NCBI RefSeq assembly: GCF_016135805.1
Contig: NZ_JADWOX010000004.1
Location: 235,767 to 299,766 of the forward strand
Length of the DNA: 64,000 nucleotides
Direction of reading: 5' to 3'
Source of the DNA: Caulobacter hibisci
Lineage (GTDB): Bacteria; Pseudomonadota; Alphaproteobacteria; Caulobacterales; Caulobacteraceae
Shown here: positions 33,807-43,245 of the stretch, in pieces
How positions within the stretch are numbered: position 1 is the stretch's first letter
Layout of the letters: every line of letters starts with the position of its first letter
Notes under the pieces: model-generated
Database searches by the model: none
What the model saw: only the letters and a program-made list of their open reading frames with translations
What the model was told of the DNA's origin: nothing
Program-made: the position numbers and the translations under genes

Positions 33807-36176
33807 TTGCGGACCAATACGCGCATGTCGCGAAAAGCGGCCTTGTGGATGACGGCGGGCGCCGTGTTGGCGCTGTCGGTTCCGGCGGTGGCCGCCTCGA
33901 CGACCAAGCCGGTCGCGACGGCGAACGCGCCATCCTCCCAGCCGCCGATCGCCGAGCGCTACCGCAAGGCCGACGCCTTCCTGCGCCAGAACCTGGCCAA
34001 GCTGATCGTCGACGCCGATCTCCAGCCGGCCTTCACAGACGACGGCAAGGGCCTGCTCTACTTGAAGGGCAAGGCCGGCCAGCGCGCGGTGCGCTTCATT
34101 GATCTTGCGACCCGCCAGGATCGTGTCCTGACCGACGACGCCGCCCTGGCCGCCAAGCTGTCGGCGGCCTTGGGCAAGCCCGTCGCGGCCGACGGCCTGT
34201 GGCTGAACCGCCTGGGCTTCGACACGGCCGGCGACGTGCTGTCGTTCGACGCCCAGGGCAAGCGCTGGAGCCTGTCGGCCAAGGGCGAGCTGTCCGAGAC
34301 GCACGAGGCCGAGTGGAACCCGGCCCTGTCGCCCGACGGCCGCTTCGAGATCGTCGCCCGCGACTTCAACCTCTATGCTCGCGAGTTGAAGACCAGCCGC
34401 GAAGTCGCCCTCACCACCGATGGTGCACGCGAGCAGCCCTATGGTCGCGGCATCCCGCAACTGGCCGACATCCTGAAGGCCGGCAAGGAAGAGCCGGACA
34501 TGCCGGTCTCCGTGCGCTGGTCGCCCGACGGCTCCAAGATCCTGACCTGGCGGCTCGACACCCGGGGTGTCGAGCGCCTGTCGATCACCCAGCAGAACCC
34601 CGGCGGCCTCTATCCGCGCAGCTTCGCCTATGTCTATCCGCTGGCCGGCGCGAAAGTGCTGCCGCAGGCCACGCGCTTGGTGATCGACGTCGAGCAGGCC
34701 TTCAAGGACGGCAAGGCCAAGCCGGTCGCCCTGCAGATACCCAGCGAGTCGCTGCTCTATCCGGCCGATCCGGACCTGGGCTGGATCGGCGACCGCGTCC
34801 GCGTGCAGTGGACTGAGCGCGGCTATGGCCAGCTGGTCGTCTATTCGGCCGATCCGAAGACTGGCGCGGCGACCATCGTGGCGCGCGAGGCGGTCAAGCC
34901 GATCGTCACCGTGACCTCCACCCAGATCCAGCCGCAGCCGGAACTCGGCGGCGAACTGGTGATCTCCGAGCGCTCGGGCTGGGCCCAGCTCTATCTGGTC
35001 AAGCCCGACGCCCCCGACGGCGGCGCGGCCCTGACCAGCGGCCGCTGGGAAGTGCTGTCGATCGAGCACATCGACCCGGCGGCCAAGAGCCTGGTGTTGA
35101 CCGGCGTCGGACGCGAGACCGACCGTAACCCCTACGACCGCGCCCTCTATCGCACCGGCCTCGACGGCGCCACGCCACGCCTGCTGACGCCCGAGCCGCT
35201 GGACCACGACACCCGGGTGTCGCCGGACGGCCGCTGGTTCGTCGACGCCATGTCGAGCCCGACGCAGCCGACCCGCACCGTGCTGCGCGACGCCGCCGAC
35301 GGAAAGATCGTCGCCGAGCTGGGGCGCGCCGACGCCAGCGCCCTGCTGGCCGCCGGTTTCACCCCGCCCGAGCCGTTCCAGGGCCTGGCCGCCGACGGCA
35401 AGACGCCGCTCTACGGCATGATCTTCCGTCCGGCCGGCTATGACCCCAAGCGGCGCTATCCGGTGATCGACAACGTCTATACCGGCCCGACCACCACCCA
35501 GGTCCCGACCGAGTGGAGCGAAAGCGTCCTGGCCGGCGGCAACAGCGTCGCCCAGATCGGCGCGATCGTGGTGATGATCGACGGCCGCGGCACCTCGCGG
35601 CGCGGCCAGGCCTTCCGCCTGCCGGCCTACCAGAACCTCGGCGAGGTCGGCGTCGACGACCACATCGCCATGATCAAGCAGATGGCGGAAAAGCATCCGG
35701 AAATGGATGCGACCCGCGTGGGTGTCTACGGCGGCTCGGCCGGCGGCTACGACGCCGCCCGCTTTGTGCTGCGCCGGCCGGAGTTCTTCAAGGTCGCCGT
35801 CGCCTCGTCGGGCAATCACGACCTGCGCCTGGACAAGGCTTGGTGGCCGGAAGTCTCGATGGGCCTGGCCGACGAGGCCACCTGGGAGCGCAACTCCAAC
35901 ATGTCGGTGGCGGCCAACCTGCAGGGCAAGCTGCTGCTGGTGCACGGCGACATCGACGACAACGTGCCGGTCACCGAGAGCCTTCGCCTGGCCCAGGCCC
36001 TGATCAAGGCCGGCCGCGACGTCGACCTGGTGATCCTGCCCAACACCACCCACGCCGTCGGTCAGCCCTTCTTCCACAAGAAGCTGCGCGACTACTTCAC
36101 CCGCAACCTGCTCGACGAAGCCCCGCCGCCGCTGACGACGGCGACGGCTCCCGTTTCGGCTCCGGTCTCGCGATGA
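33807..36176 (+). CDS. S9B dipeptidyl-peptidase IV-like serine peptidase, exported
   Basis: This 789-residue protein has a signal peptide (hydrophobic LWMTAGAVLALSVPAVAAS), a beta-propeller DPP_IV_N region from about 110 to 500 and a C-terminal alpha/beta hydrolase. The triad is Ser644 in YGGSAGGYD (GxSxG), Asp717/718 in HGDIDDNVPV and His749 in NTTHAVG. DPP4-like enzymes cleave after proline or similar residues near the N-terminus. The TTG at 33807 has GGGGGTGA before it; an ATG at 33825 is an alternative. Its stop is near the next start, giving a two-gene operon under the shared operator. Confidence 0.92.
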   Translation: MRTNTRMSRKAALWMTAGAVLALSVPAVAASTTKPVATANAPSSQPPIAERYRKADAFLRQNLAKLIVDADLQPAFTDDGKGLLYLKGKAGQRAVRFIDLATRQDRVLTDDAALAAKLSAALGKPVAADGLWLNRLGFDTAGDVLSFDAQGKRWSLSAKGELSETHEAEWNPALSPDGRFEIVARDFNLYARELKTSREVALTTDGAREQPYGRGIPQLADILKAGKEEPDMPVSVRWSPDGSKILTWRLDTRGVERLSITQQNPGGLYPRSFAYVYPLAGAKVLPQATRLVIDVEQAFKDGKAKPVALQIPSESLLYPADPDLGWIGDRVRVQWTERGYGQLVVYSADPKTGAATIVAREAVKPIVTVTSTQIQPQPELGGELVISERSGWAQLYLVKPDAPDGGAALTSGRWEVLSIEHIDPAAKSLVLTGVGRETDRNPYDRALYRTGLDGATPRLLTPEPLDHDTRVSPDGRWFVDAMSSPTQPTRTVLRDAADGKIVAELGRADASALLAAGFTPPEPFQGLAADGKTPLYGMIFRPAGYDPKRRYPVIDNVYTGPTTTQVPTEWSESVLAGGNSVAQIGAIVVMIDGRGTSRRGQAFRLPAYQNLGEVGVDDHIAMIKQMAEKHPEMDATRVGVYGGSAGGYDAARFVLRRPEFFKVAVASSGNHDLRLDKAWWPEVSMGLADEATWERNSNMSVAANLQGKLLLVHGDIDDNVPVTESLRLAQALIKAGRDVDLVILPNTTHAVGQPFFHKKLRDYFTRNLLDEAPPPLTTATAPVSAPVSR

Positions 36177-36184
36177 GGCATAAG

Positions 36185-38944
36185 ATGAAAACCGCACGCC
36201 CCCTCTCCCTGGCCCTGCTGCTGCTCGCCGGCGCCTCCGCAGCCCTGCCCGTCCCGGCGACGGCCTTCGCCCAGGAGCCGCCCAAGGCCGAGAAGAAGGT
36301 CTTTCCGCCGATCGCCAAGACGGCCTATCGCACCAAGCAGTTCCAGCTGGACCTGCGGAGCGACACCCAGACCCTGGCGCGCCTGTCCCCCCTGGGCGAA
36401 GCGGCCTTCGACTTCACGCCCGGCGCCCGCGAGGCCGAGCGCGCAGCGGACGGCTATGTCCATATCGGCGACATCCACCTGCGGGCGCGTGAAGCCGGCG
36501 GAGCCTGGCGCGACTTCAGCTCGGCCCACACCCGCAAGCCGATCCGCCCGCTGAAGGCCGGCGGCGCGGTGCTGGCCGCGGCCGACATCACCGCCTCGCT
36601 GGGCGAAAACGCGCCGGTGCGGATCGAGCGCCGCTGGGTCAACGACAACGGCGTGCTGGCCCTGCGCTTCACCCTGGTCAACACCGGCAAGGCGCCGCTG
36701 GAGATCGGGGCCCTGGGCCTGCCGATGGTGTTCGACAACATCATCACCGACCGCTCGCTGGAAGAGGCCCACGCCCAGGCCAGCTTCGTCGATCCCTATA
36801 TCGGCCGCGACGCCGGCTACCTGCAGGTGACCCGCCTGAACGGCAAGGGCCCGGCCCTGCTGGTGCTGCCCGAGACCGGCACGCCGCTGGAGGCCTATCG
36901 CCCGATCCGCGAGGCCCGCGCCACGCGCGGCGACGGCGACATCTTCACCGACCGCACCGACCGCGGCCAGACCGCCGAGGGCTTCTACGACTGGACGATC
37001 GCCAGCCTCGGCTTCGCCGAGAAGGAGTGGAAGACCGCCGGCCAGCAGTGGAACGTCCCAACCAGCTTCGTCCTGAAACCGGGCGAGACCCGGGTCATCG
37101 GCGTGCGCTTCGTGGCCTCGCCGTCGATCCGCGCCATCGAGGACACCCTGGTCGCCAACAAGCGGCCAGTGGCCGTGGGCGTGCCCGGCTACGTGCTGCC
37201 CACCGACCAGCAGGGCGCGCTGTTCCTGAAGTCGCCCTCGAAGGTGGCCAGGATCGAGAGCTTCCCGGCCGGCGCCCTGACCGCCACGGCGGCGGGCTCG
37301 GGCAAGGGCTGGGCGCGCTATGACGTCAAGGCCTCGGGCTGGGGCCGCTCGACCCTGTCGATCACCTATGCCGACGGCCAGGTGCAGACGGTCAGCTACT
37401 TCGTCACCAAGCCGCTTGAACAGACCATGGCCGATCTGGGCCGCTTCACCACCGACAAGCAGTGGTTCGACGACAAGGCCGACCCGTTCGGCCGCTCGCC
37501 GGCGATCCTCAGCTACGACCGCGAGACCGACAAGATCGTCAGCCAGGACTCGCGGGTCTGGGTCGCGGGCATGAGCGACGAAGGCGGCGCCGGCGCCTGG
37601 GTGGCGGCGATGATGAAGCAGCTCGACAATCCCGACGCGGGCGAGGTCGCCAAGCTCGAACGTCTGGTCGACGAGACCGTGGTCGGCGAACTGCAGGTCG
37701 CCGACGGCCCGCAGGCAGGGGCGGTCAAGAAGAGCCTGTTCTACTACCAGCCCGACGAACTGCCGGGCTACTACGACCCCAAGATCGACTGGCGCTCCTG
37801 GACCTCGTGGTCGAAGAAGGACGCGGGTGATCTGGGCCGCTCGTACAACTATCCGCACGTGGCCATCGGCCACTGGGTGCTCTACCGCCTGGCCCGCAAC
37901 CACCAGGGCCTGATCACCCTCCATGACTGGCGCTGGTATCTGGACCACGCGCGGATCACCGCCGTGGCGATGATGCGAGACGCCCCCTACTACGCCCAGT
38001 TCGGCCAGATGGAAGGCGACGTCTTCGTCGACATCCTCAAGGACCTGAAGCGCGAGGGCATGACCGCCGAGGCGACCGAGTACGAGGCCCTGATGAAGGG
38101 CCGCGCCGACCACTGGAAGACCCTGCCCTATCCGTTCGGCAGCGAGATGGCCTGGGATTCCACGGGCCAGCCCGAGGTCTATGCCTGGATGCGCTATTTC
38201 GGCTACCAGCCGCAGGCTGACGAGACCCGCGAGGTGATCCTCGCCTACGACCCGACCATCCCCAGCTGGGGCTATAACGGCAACGCCCGCCGCTACTGGG
38301 ACTTCCTCTACGGCGGCAAATACTCGCGCATCGAGCGGCAGATCCACCACTACGGTTCGGCCCTCAACGCCGTGCCGCTGTTCGACGCCTTCCGCGCCAA
38401 TCCGGCCGACCTCCACCTGCTGCGCGTCGCCTACGGCGGCATGATGGGCGGCGTGACCAATATCGACCAGGACGGCTTCGGCTCGGCCGCCTTCCACTCC
38501 TATCCCGACATGATGAAGTGGGATCCGCTCAGCGGCGACTACGGCATGGGCTTCTTCGGCCACGCCTATGCGGCGGCGACCTATGCGGTGAAGGATCCGA
38601 CCTTCGGCTGGCTGGGCTTCGGCGGCGACGTCAACGAGACCGGCGGCGTGGTGCGGATCGTTCCCAAGGACGGCGCCCGCGCCCGCCTGTTCGTCGCGCC
38701 GGTCGGCGCCTGGCTGACGCTGGAGGCCGGCAAGATCGAGGCGGCGACCTATGTCCCGGCGACCGGCGAGATCACCCTGACCCTGGCGGCCGCCGACACG
38801 TCCACCCCGGCCGCCCGCCTGCTGGTGGAGGCCACCACGGCCGGCGCCAAGCCCTACGCTCCGGCTGAAGGCACCTTCGAACGCGGAGCCTACACCCTGG
38901 CGCTGGGCGACAAGGCCAAGACGATCGTCCTGCGTCCGAAATAG
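36185..38944 (+). CDS. Large secreted DUF5695-like protein, candidate glycan- or glycopeptide-active enzyme
   Basis: This 919-residue exported protein has a signal peptide (KTARPLSLALLLLAGASAAL to FAQ). The N-terminal third is beta-rich (ADGYVHIGDIHLRAREAGG, RIERRWVNDNGVLALRF). The middle, about residues 460-760, is helix-rich with many Trp/Tyr/His/Asp (DWRSWTSWSKKDAGD, NYPHVAIGHWVLYRLARNH, SWGYNGNARRYWDFLYGGK), resembling an (alpha/alpha)6 glycosidase-like fold; the C-terminus is a beta domain. I assign DUF5695 from overall resemblance; function is not known. ATG 36185 has TGAGG six bases upstream; ATG 36173 overlapping the peptidase stop is possible. Confidence 0.75.
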   Translation: MKTARPLSLALLLLAGASAALPVPATAFAQEPPKAEKKVFPPIAKTAYRTKQFQLDLRSDTQTLARLSPLGEAAFDFTPGAREAERAADGYVHIGDIHLRAREAGGAWRDFSSAHTRKPIRPLKAGGAVLAAADITASLGENAPVRIERRWVNDNGVLALRFTLVNTGKAPLEIGALGLPMVFDNIITDRSLEEAHAQASFVDPYIGRDAGYLQVTRLNGKGPALLVLPETGTPLEAYRPIREARATRGDGDIFTDRTDRGQTAEGFYDWTIASLGFAEKEWKTAGQQWNVPTSFVLKPGETRVIGVRFVASPSIRAIEDTLVANKRPVAVGVPGYVLPTDQQGALFLKSPSKVARIESFPAGALTATAAGSGKGWARYDVKASGWGRSTLSITYADGQVQTVSYFVTKPLEQTMADLGRFTTDKQWFDDKADPFGRSPAILSYDRETDKIVSQDSRVWVAGMSDEGGAGAWVAAMMKQLDNPDAGEVAKLERLVDETVVGELQVADGPQAGAVKKSLFYYQPDELPGYYDPKIDWRSWTSWSKKDAGDLGRSYNYPHVAIGHWVLYRLARNHQGLITLHDWRWYLDHARITAVAMMRDAPYYAQFGQMEGDVFVDILKDLKREGMTAEATEYEALMKGRADHWKTLPYPFGSEMAWDSTGQPEVYAWMRYFGYQPQADETREVILAYDPTIPSWGYNGNARRYWDFLYGGKYSRIERQIHHYGSALNAVPLFDAFRANPADLHLLRVAYGGMMGGVTNIDQDGFGSAAFHSYPDMMKWDPLSGDYGMGFFGHAYAAATYAVKDPTFGWLGFGGDVNETGGVVRIVPKDGARARLFVAPVGAWLTLEAGKIEAATYVPATGEITLTLAAADTSTPAARLLVEATTAGAKPYAPAEGTFERGAYTLALGDKAKTIVLRPK

Positions 38945-38974
38945 CTTTCCCCCGCTGGCTGCCCCCCGCCAGCC

Positions 38975-39012
38975 AACGCCGCCGCTTCCCCAAGCGGCGG
39001 CGTTATTTTTTT
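38975..39012 (+). terminator. Rho-independent terminator after DUF5695-like gene
   Basis: A 13-base-pair stem AACGCCGCCGCTT with loop CCCC and its perfect complement, followed by ATTTTTTT. It lies 31 bases after the stop codon. Confidence 0.95.
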
Positions 39013-39025
39013 GGACGATAGCGCA

Positions 39026-39059
39026 TGAAAAAGCCCCGCCGGACGGACCGGCGGGGCTT
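39026..39059 (-). terminator. Rho-independent terminator facing the permease operon
   Basis: The stem AAGCCCCGCCGG (39031-39042) pairs with CCGGCGGGGCTT (39048-39059). On the minus strand it is followed by TTTTTCA. It ends transcripts from the permease side and could act in both directions. Confidence 0.8.
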
Positions 39060-39094
39060 CTGCTTTCTTGAGTATCCCTGCCCCTCCTCCGAGC

Positions 39095-39193
39095 ATCCCC
39101 GCGAAGGCGGGGATCCAAGCCGAGGCCGCAGTTTTTGGCGCGGAACGCGCTCGATCCTGAAAGCCAGCTTGGGTCCCCGCCTTCGCGGGGACA
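39095..39193. repeat. REPIN-like inverted repeat element, copy 3
   Basis: Arms at 39095-39120 and 39167-39193 in inverted orientation, each a hairpin of the ATCCCCGC-GAAG-GCGGGGAT type with CCAAGC/GCTTGG inner ends, the same 97-99 base length as the copies at 9783 and 12562. It lies between convergent genes. Confidence 0.9.
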
Positions 39194-39223
39194 CACGGCT
39201 AGAAGGTACGGGCGAGAACGCTT

Positions 39224-40663
39224 CTAGATCGCCGCGTCACTGACCGGCGGGACGTCGACGCCCTTGGCCAGCAGGCTCGTGCGGCGGCTGTAGAGCAGGT
39301 AGACGACCAGGCCGATGGCGTTCCAACCCACGAAGCGCAGCAGGGTGCCCATCGGCAGGCTGATCATGAAGTAGAGGCAGCCGACCACGGCCAGCGGCGC
39401 GACGATCCACACCGCCGGGCAGCGGAACAGGCGCGGCAGGTCGGGCCGCGTCACCCGCAGCACCATCACGCAGACGGCGACGCAGATGAAGGCCAGCAGG
39501 GTGCCGGCGTTGGACAGCTCGGCGATCTGGTCCAGCGGCAGGAAACCGCCGACCAGGGCCACGACCACGCCGGTGATCAGGGTCAGGCGCACCGGCGCGT
39601 GGCTGGCGCTGAGCTTGCCCAGAGCCTTGGGCAGCAGCCCGTCGCGGGCCATGACGAAGAACACACGGGTCTGGCCGTACATCATCACAAGGATGACGCT
39701 CGGCAGGGCCAGGATGGCGGCCACAGCGATGGCCACGGCGGCGACCGGATGCTGCAGCGAGCGCAGGATGAAGGCCAGGGGCTCGCTCGAACGGGCGAAC
39801 TCGGCATAGGGCCAGGCGCCGACGGCGCAGGCGGCCACGATCATGTAGATCACCGTGCAGATCAGCATCGAGCCGATGATGCCGATGGTCAGGTCCCGCT
39901 TGGGGTTCTTGACCTCCTCGGCCGAGGTCGAGACCGCGTCGAAGCCGAAGAAGGCGAAGAACACGATGGCCGCGGCCGCCATCACCCCGCGCGGATGGCC
40001 GCCCTCGGTGTGGGAGGCGAAGCCGTAGGGCATGAAGGGGTGGAAGTTGGCGGCCTTGATCGCGCCGATGGTCAGGGTCACGAACACCGCCAGGGCGACG
40101 ATCTTGATGATCACCAGCACGATGTTGACCGTGGCGCTCTCGCGCGCGCCCTTGGCCAGCAGGGCCGTCACCGCCACGGTGATCAGCACCGCCGGCAGGT
40201 TGATGATCCCGCCCGCGTGCGGACCGGCCAGCAGCTCGGGCGGCAGGGCGATCCCGACGCTCTTCAACAGGCCCACCATGTAGCCCGACCAGCCAACGGC
40301 CACGGCCGCGCAGGTCACGGCGTATTCCAGCACCAGGCTCCAGCCGACGATCCAGGCCAGGCCCTCGCCCAGCACCGAATAGGCGTAGGTGTAGGCGCTG
40401 CCGGCCGCGGGGATCAGGGTGGCGACCTCGGCATAGGCCAGGGCGGCGAACACGCAGAGCACGCCGCAGGCGGCGAAGGCCAGGATCACGGCCGGTCCGG
40501 CGCGCTCGGCCCCGATGCCGGTCAGGGTGTAGATCCCCGTGCCGATGATGGCGCCGATGCCCAGCGCCAGAAGGTGCGGCCAGCTGAGCGTGGGCTTGAG
40601 CCTGTGGCCGGCGTCCACCGCCACGATCGCGTCGAGCGCCTTGCGGCGCGTCCAGAAGCTCAT
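39224..40663 (-). CDS. APC-family amino acid permease (cationic amino acid transporter type)
   Basis: This 479-residue inner-membrane transporter has about 12-14 TM segments. APC hallmarks: ALGIGAIIGTGIYTLTGIGA in TM1, AGSAYTYAYSVLGEGLAWIVGW, and FFAFFGFDAVSTSAEEVKNP with the following RDLTIGI. The start at 40663 follows AAGGGGGA. It is the last gene of a minus-strand operon with the Xaa-Pro peptidase and D-hydroxyproline dehydrogenase-like genes. Family members carry basic or neutral amino acids; context suggests hydroxyproline, proline or small Hyp-containing peptides. Confidence 0.88.
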   Translation of the reverse strand: MSFWTRRKALDAIVAVDAGHRLKPTLSWPHLLALGIGAIIGTGIYTLTGIGAERAGPAVILAFAACGVLCVFAALAYAEVATLIPAAGSAYTYAYSVLGEGLAWIVGWSLVLEYAVTCAAVAVGWSGYMVGLLKSVGIALPPELLAGPHAGGIINLPAVLITVAVTALLAKGARESATVNIVLVIIKIVALAVFVTLTIGAIKAANFHPFMPYGFASHTEGGHPRGVMAAAAIVFFAFFGFDAVSTSAEEVKNPKRDLTIGIIGSMLICTVIYMIVAACAVGAWPYAEFARSSEPLAFILRSLQHPVAAVAIAVAAILALPSVILVMMYGQTRVFFVMARDGLLPKALGKLSASHAPVRLTLITGVVVALVGGFLPLDQIAELSNAGTLLAFICVAVCVMVLRVTRPDLPRLFRCPAVWIVAPLAVVGCLYFMISLPMGTLLRFVGWNAIGLVVYLLYSRRTSLLAKGVDVPPVSDAAI

Positions 40664-40750
40664 TCGATCCCCCTTCAAGGAAACTCCGCGCCGCACTCCT
40701 CCCGGCGCCGCGGAGACATTGGCCAAATCAGAACTCGATGCGTCCCACGA

Positions 40751-41959
40751 TCAGCGTCCCAGGCCGAACGGGTCGTCGATTGACGGCGAAGGCGGCGTGA
40801 ACCACGCCGCGCCGTCCTCGGTGACGTGAAAATGATCTTCCAGCCGGATCCCGAACCGGCCGGGAATCACGATCATCGGCTCGTTCGAGAAGCACATGCC
40901 CGGCGCCAGCGGCGTGGAATCGCCGCGCACCAGATAGGGACCCTCGTGGATCGACAGGCCGATGCCGTGGCCAGTGCGGTGCGGCAGGCCCGGCAGGGCG
41001 TAGTCGGGGCCCAGGCCATAGCGCTCCAGCACGGCGCGGGCCGTCTGGTCGATGATCTCGCACGGCAGGCCCGGCTTCACGGCGGCGAAGGCGGCGGCCT
41101 GGGCCGCGTGCTCGATGTTCCAGATCCGGCGATGCTCGTCGCCCGGCTGGCCGAACACATAGGTGCGGGTGATATCGGCCTGGTAGCCCTCGACCTGGCA
41201 GCCGGTGTCGATCAGCACGAGGTCGCCCTGCGCCAGTTCCTGGTCACCGGGCAGGCCGTGCGGATAGGCCGTGGCCTCGCCGAACTGCACGGCGCAGAAG
41301 GTCGAGCCGGTCGTGCCCGCCGCCCTGTGGGCCTCGTCGATGAAGCGCTTGATCTCGCTGGCCCGCACGCCGGGCGCCAGCACCGCGCCGGCGCGGCGAT
41401 GGACGTCGAGGGTAATGGCCTTGGCGTAGCGCATGAGGGCCAGTTCGGCCGGCGACTTCACGCCCCGGCAGCCGTCGATGATCGGGGTCGCGTCCTTGAC
41501 CGACAGCGACGGCGCGGCAGCCTTCAGCGATGAATAGAGCAGGAACGGCGCGGCCGGATCGAGGGCCAGCGTATCCGCGCCCAGCTCGGCCAGGGTCCGG
41601 CCGACCAGGCCGGCGGGGCTTTCGTGCTCCTGCCAGAGGCGGATTTCGACCTCGATCTTCAGGTCGGCCTGCAGTGAGCCCAGCTCGAAGGCCGGGCAGA
41701 TCATCAGCGGCGCGCCGGTCACGGGCAGCAGCAGGGCGACCAGCCGCTCGGTCGCTCCCCACGGCACACCGGTGAAATAGCGCAGCGACGCCCCGGCCCC
41801 GATCAGCAGGGCGTCGGCGCCCAGGGCGCGGGTCAGCCCCCTCGCCTTCTCCAGCCGCGCCTCGTACTCGGCGGCGGTGATCGCCGGCGGGCGGCCGGCG
41901 CGCGGGGAAAGGCTCGCCAGTTCGGCGGCCATGGTTGATCCGCCAACGCCCAGGGTCAT
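40751..41959 (-). CDS. M24B Xaa-Pro dipeptidase/aminopeptidase
   Basis: This 402-residue cytoplasmic metallopeptidase has a creatinase-like N-domain to about residue 165 and a pita-bread catalytic domain. The five metal ligands are in place: Asp251 (LIDTGCQVEG), Asp262 (YQADITRT), His331 (HRTGHGIGLSIHEGP), Glu360 (FSNEPMI) and Glu374 (IRLEDHF). Such enzymes cleave the bond before proline, and some accept hydroxyproline. No signal peptide, so it would act on imported peptides. ATGA overlap with the dehydrogenase-like gene upstream couples peptide cleavage with hydroxyproline oxidation. Confidence 0.92.
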   Translation of the reverse strand: MTLGVGGSTMAAELASLSPRAGRPPAITAAEYEARLEKARGLTRALGADALLIGAGASLRYFTGVPWGATERLVALLLPVTGAPLMICPAFELGSLQADLKIEVEIRLWQEHESPAGLVGRTLAELGADTLALDPAAPFLLYSSLKAAAPSLSVKDATPIIDGCRGVKSPAELALMRYAKAITLDVHRRAGAVLAPGVRASEIKRFIDEAHRAAGTTGSTFCAVQFGEATAYPHGLPGDQELAQGDLVLIDTGCQVEGYQADITRTYVFGQPGDEHRRIWNIEHAAQAAAFAAVKPGLPCEIIDQTARAVLERYGLGPDYALPGLPHRTGHGIGLSIHEGPYLVRGDSTPLAPGMCFSNEPMIVIPGRFGIRLEDHFHVTEDGAAWFTPPSPSIDDPFGLGR

Positions 41960-43221
41960 GCGGCAGTCCTCGTCTTGCCCCGCCCGGAGGCGAAGCGGTC
42001 TATGTCGAAAGCGGAAAGGTCGGGCGCCTCGCCGGCCATTAGTCGGGCGACGATCTCGCCGGTGGTCGCTGCTAGGGTTAGGCCCAGATGCTGGTGCCCG
42101 AAGGCGTAGTAGAGGTTGTCGGCCCGCGTGCTGGCGCCGATGGCCGGCAGGTAGTCCGGCAGGGTCGGGCGCGCGCCGGACCATTGCGCCACTTGACCGC
42201 CGAGCACTATGCCCAGCGCCGACAGATGGCCGCGCAGGCGGTCCCACTTCATCGAATCGGGCGACGAGCCCTCGCGGCAGAACTCCACGAAGCTGGCGGC
42301 CCGCAGGCGATCGCCGAACCGGGTCAGGATCAGCGAGCGGTCCTCGAACACCACCGGCGGCAGGTTGTCCCAATCCCCCGCCAGGCCTTCCAGGTGATAG
42401 CCGCGCTCAGCGATGATCGGGGCGACGTGGCCAAGGCCGCGCATCAGCGCGCCCGAACCGACGCCGCCGGTGACCAGGATCCGGCCGGCCAGCACGCGCT
42501 CGCCGCCCTCCAGCACGATATCGGCGCCCGCGCCGCGCGGCGCCAGGCGCGAGACGCTGGCCGTCAGCCGCCGGCCGCCGGCCGCTTCGAAGGCTTCGCC
42601 GAGCAGCTTAAGCGCCTGGCCAGGATCGCTGACCTGGGCCGAGCCCTCGAACCGCGCGCCATCCGCCACGGGCGTCGAGACCCGTCGGGCGATGCGGCGC
42701 AGGGTCGGCTCGTCCAGCGACGACAGCCTGGCCTGGCCGATGTCGGCCGCGCTCCAGGCGGCCATGCCCTTGCGGGCGCTGTCCTGGCTTTCCCAGACCA
42801 CGACATGGCCTTGCTCGATGATCAGGTCCGGCCGCGCGACAGAGGCCGCCAGCCGCTTCCAGGCCGGAAGGGCGTCGGACAGCAGGCCGCCCAGCGCGAC
42901 CCGGCCGCGCGCCGCGCTCTCGGGCGTGCAGGCGCGAATGTAACGGGCCGCCCAGGGCATCCAGGTCGCGGCGTCGGCGAGTCGGAAATCCAGCGCGCCG
43001 CCCAGGGCGAACAGGCGTCGCGGCGCCGAGGCCAGAGCAGCCGGCGAGGCCAGGGGCTCGACCTGCTCGACGGCGATGTGACCGGCGTTGCCATAGGAGG
43101 CCGGCGGCGGGTCACGACGCGGATCGATCAGCAGCACGTCCTCACCCGCGCGTCGCAGCGCAAGCGCACAGACCGTGCCTACGATCCCGCCACCAATCAC
43201 CGCCGTTCCAGCCGCTTTCAT
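41956..43221 (-). CDS. DadA-like FAD D-amino acid dehydrogenase, probable D-hydroxyproline dehydrogenase
   Basis: This 421-residue FAD oxidoreductase of the DAO/DadA family has an N-terminal Rossmann motif VIGGGIVGTVCALALRRAGE, LIDPRRDPP, a substrate domain, and the C-terminal GARPTLPDYLPAIGAS...FGHQHLGLTLAATTGE, a region conserved in DadA-like proteins. Homologues beside hydroxyproline epimerases oxidise cis-4-hydroxy-D-proline to 1-pyrroline-4-hydroxy-2-carboxylate and pass electrons to the respiratory chain. It is divergent from the HypD-like gene across an operator candidate and heads a minus-strand operon. Confidence 0.88.
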   Translation of the reverse strand: MKAAGTAVIGGGIVGTVCALALRRAGEDVLLIDPRRDPPPASYGNAGHIAVEQVEPLASPAALASAPRRLFALGGALDFRLADAATWMPWAARYIRACTPESAARGRVALGGLLSDALPAWKRLAASVARPDLIIEQGHVVVWESQDSARKGMAAWSAADIGQARLSSLDEPTLRRIARRVSTPVADGARFEGSAQVSDPGQALKLLGEAFEAAGGRRLTASVSRLAPRGAGADIVLEGGERVLAGRILVTGGVGSGALMRGLGHVAPIIAERGYHLEGLAGDWDNLPPVVFEDRSLILTRFGDRLRAASFVEFCREGSSPDSMKWDRLRGHLSALGIVLGGQVAQWSGARPTLPDYLPAIGASTRADNLYYAFGHQHLGLTLAATTGEIVARLMAGEAPDLSAFDIDRFASGRGKTRTAA

Positions 43222-43245
43222 CGTCGGGCTTTACCCTCGCACTTA

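Noticed and set aside
36092..39196. A 1034-residue minus-strand frame opposite the DUF5695-like gene
   Set aside because: It covers a gene with signal peptide, ribosome site and terminator on the plus strand; the frame has antisense composition (Gly/Gln/His/Arg-rich).
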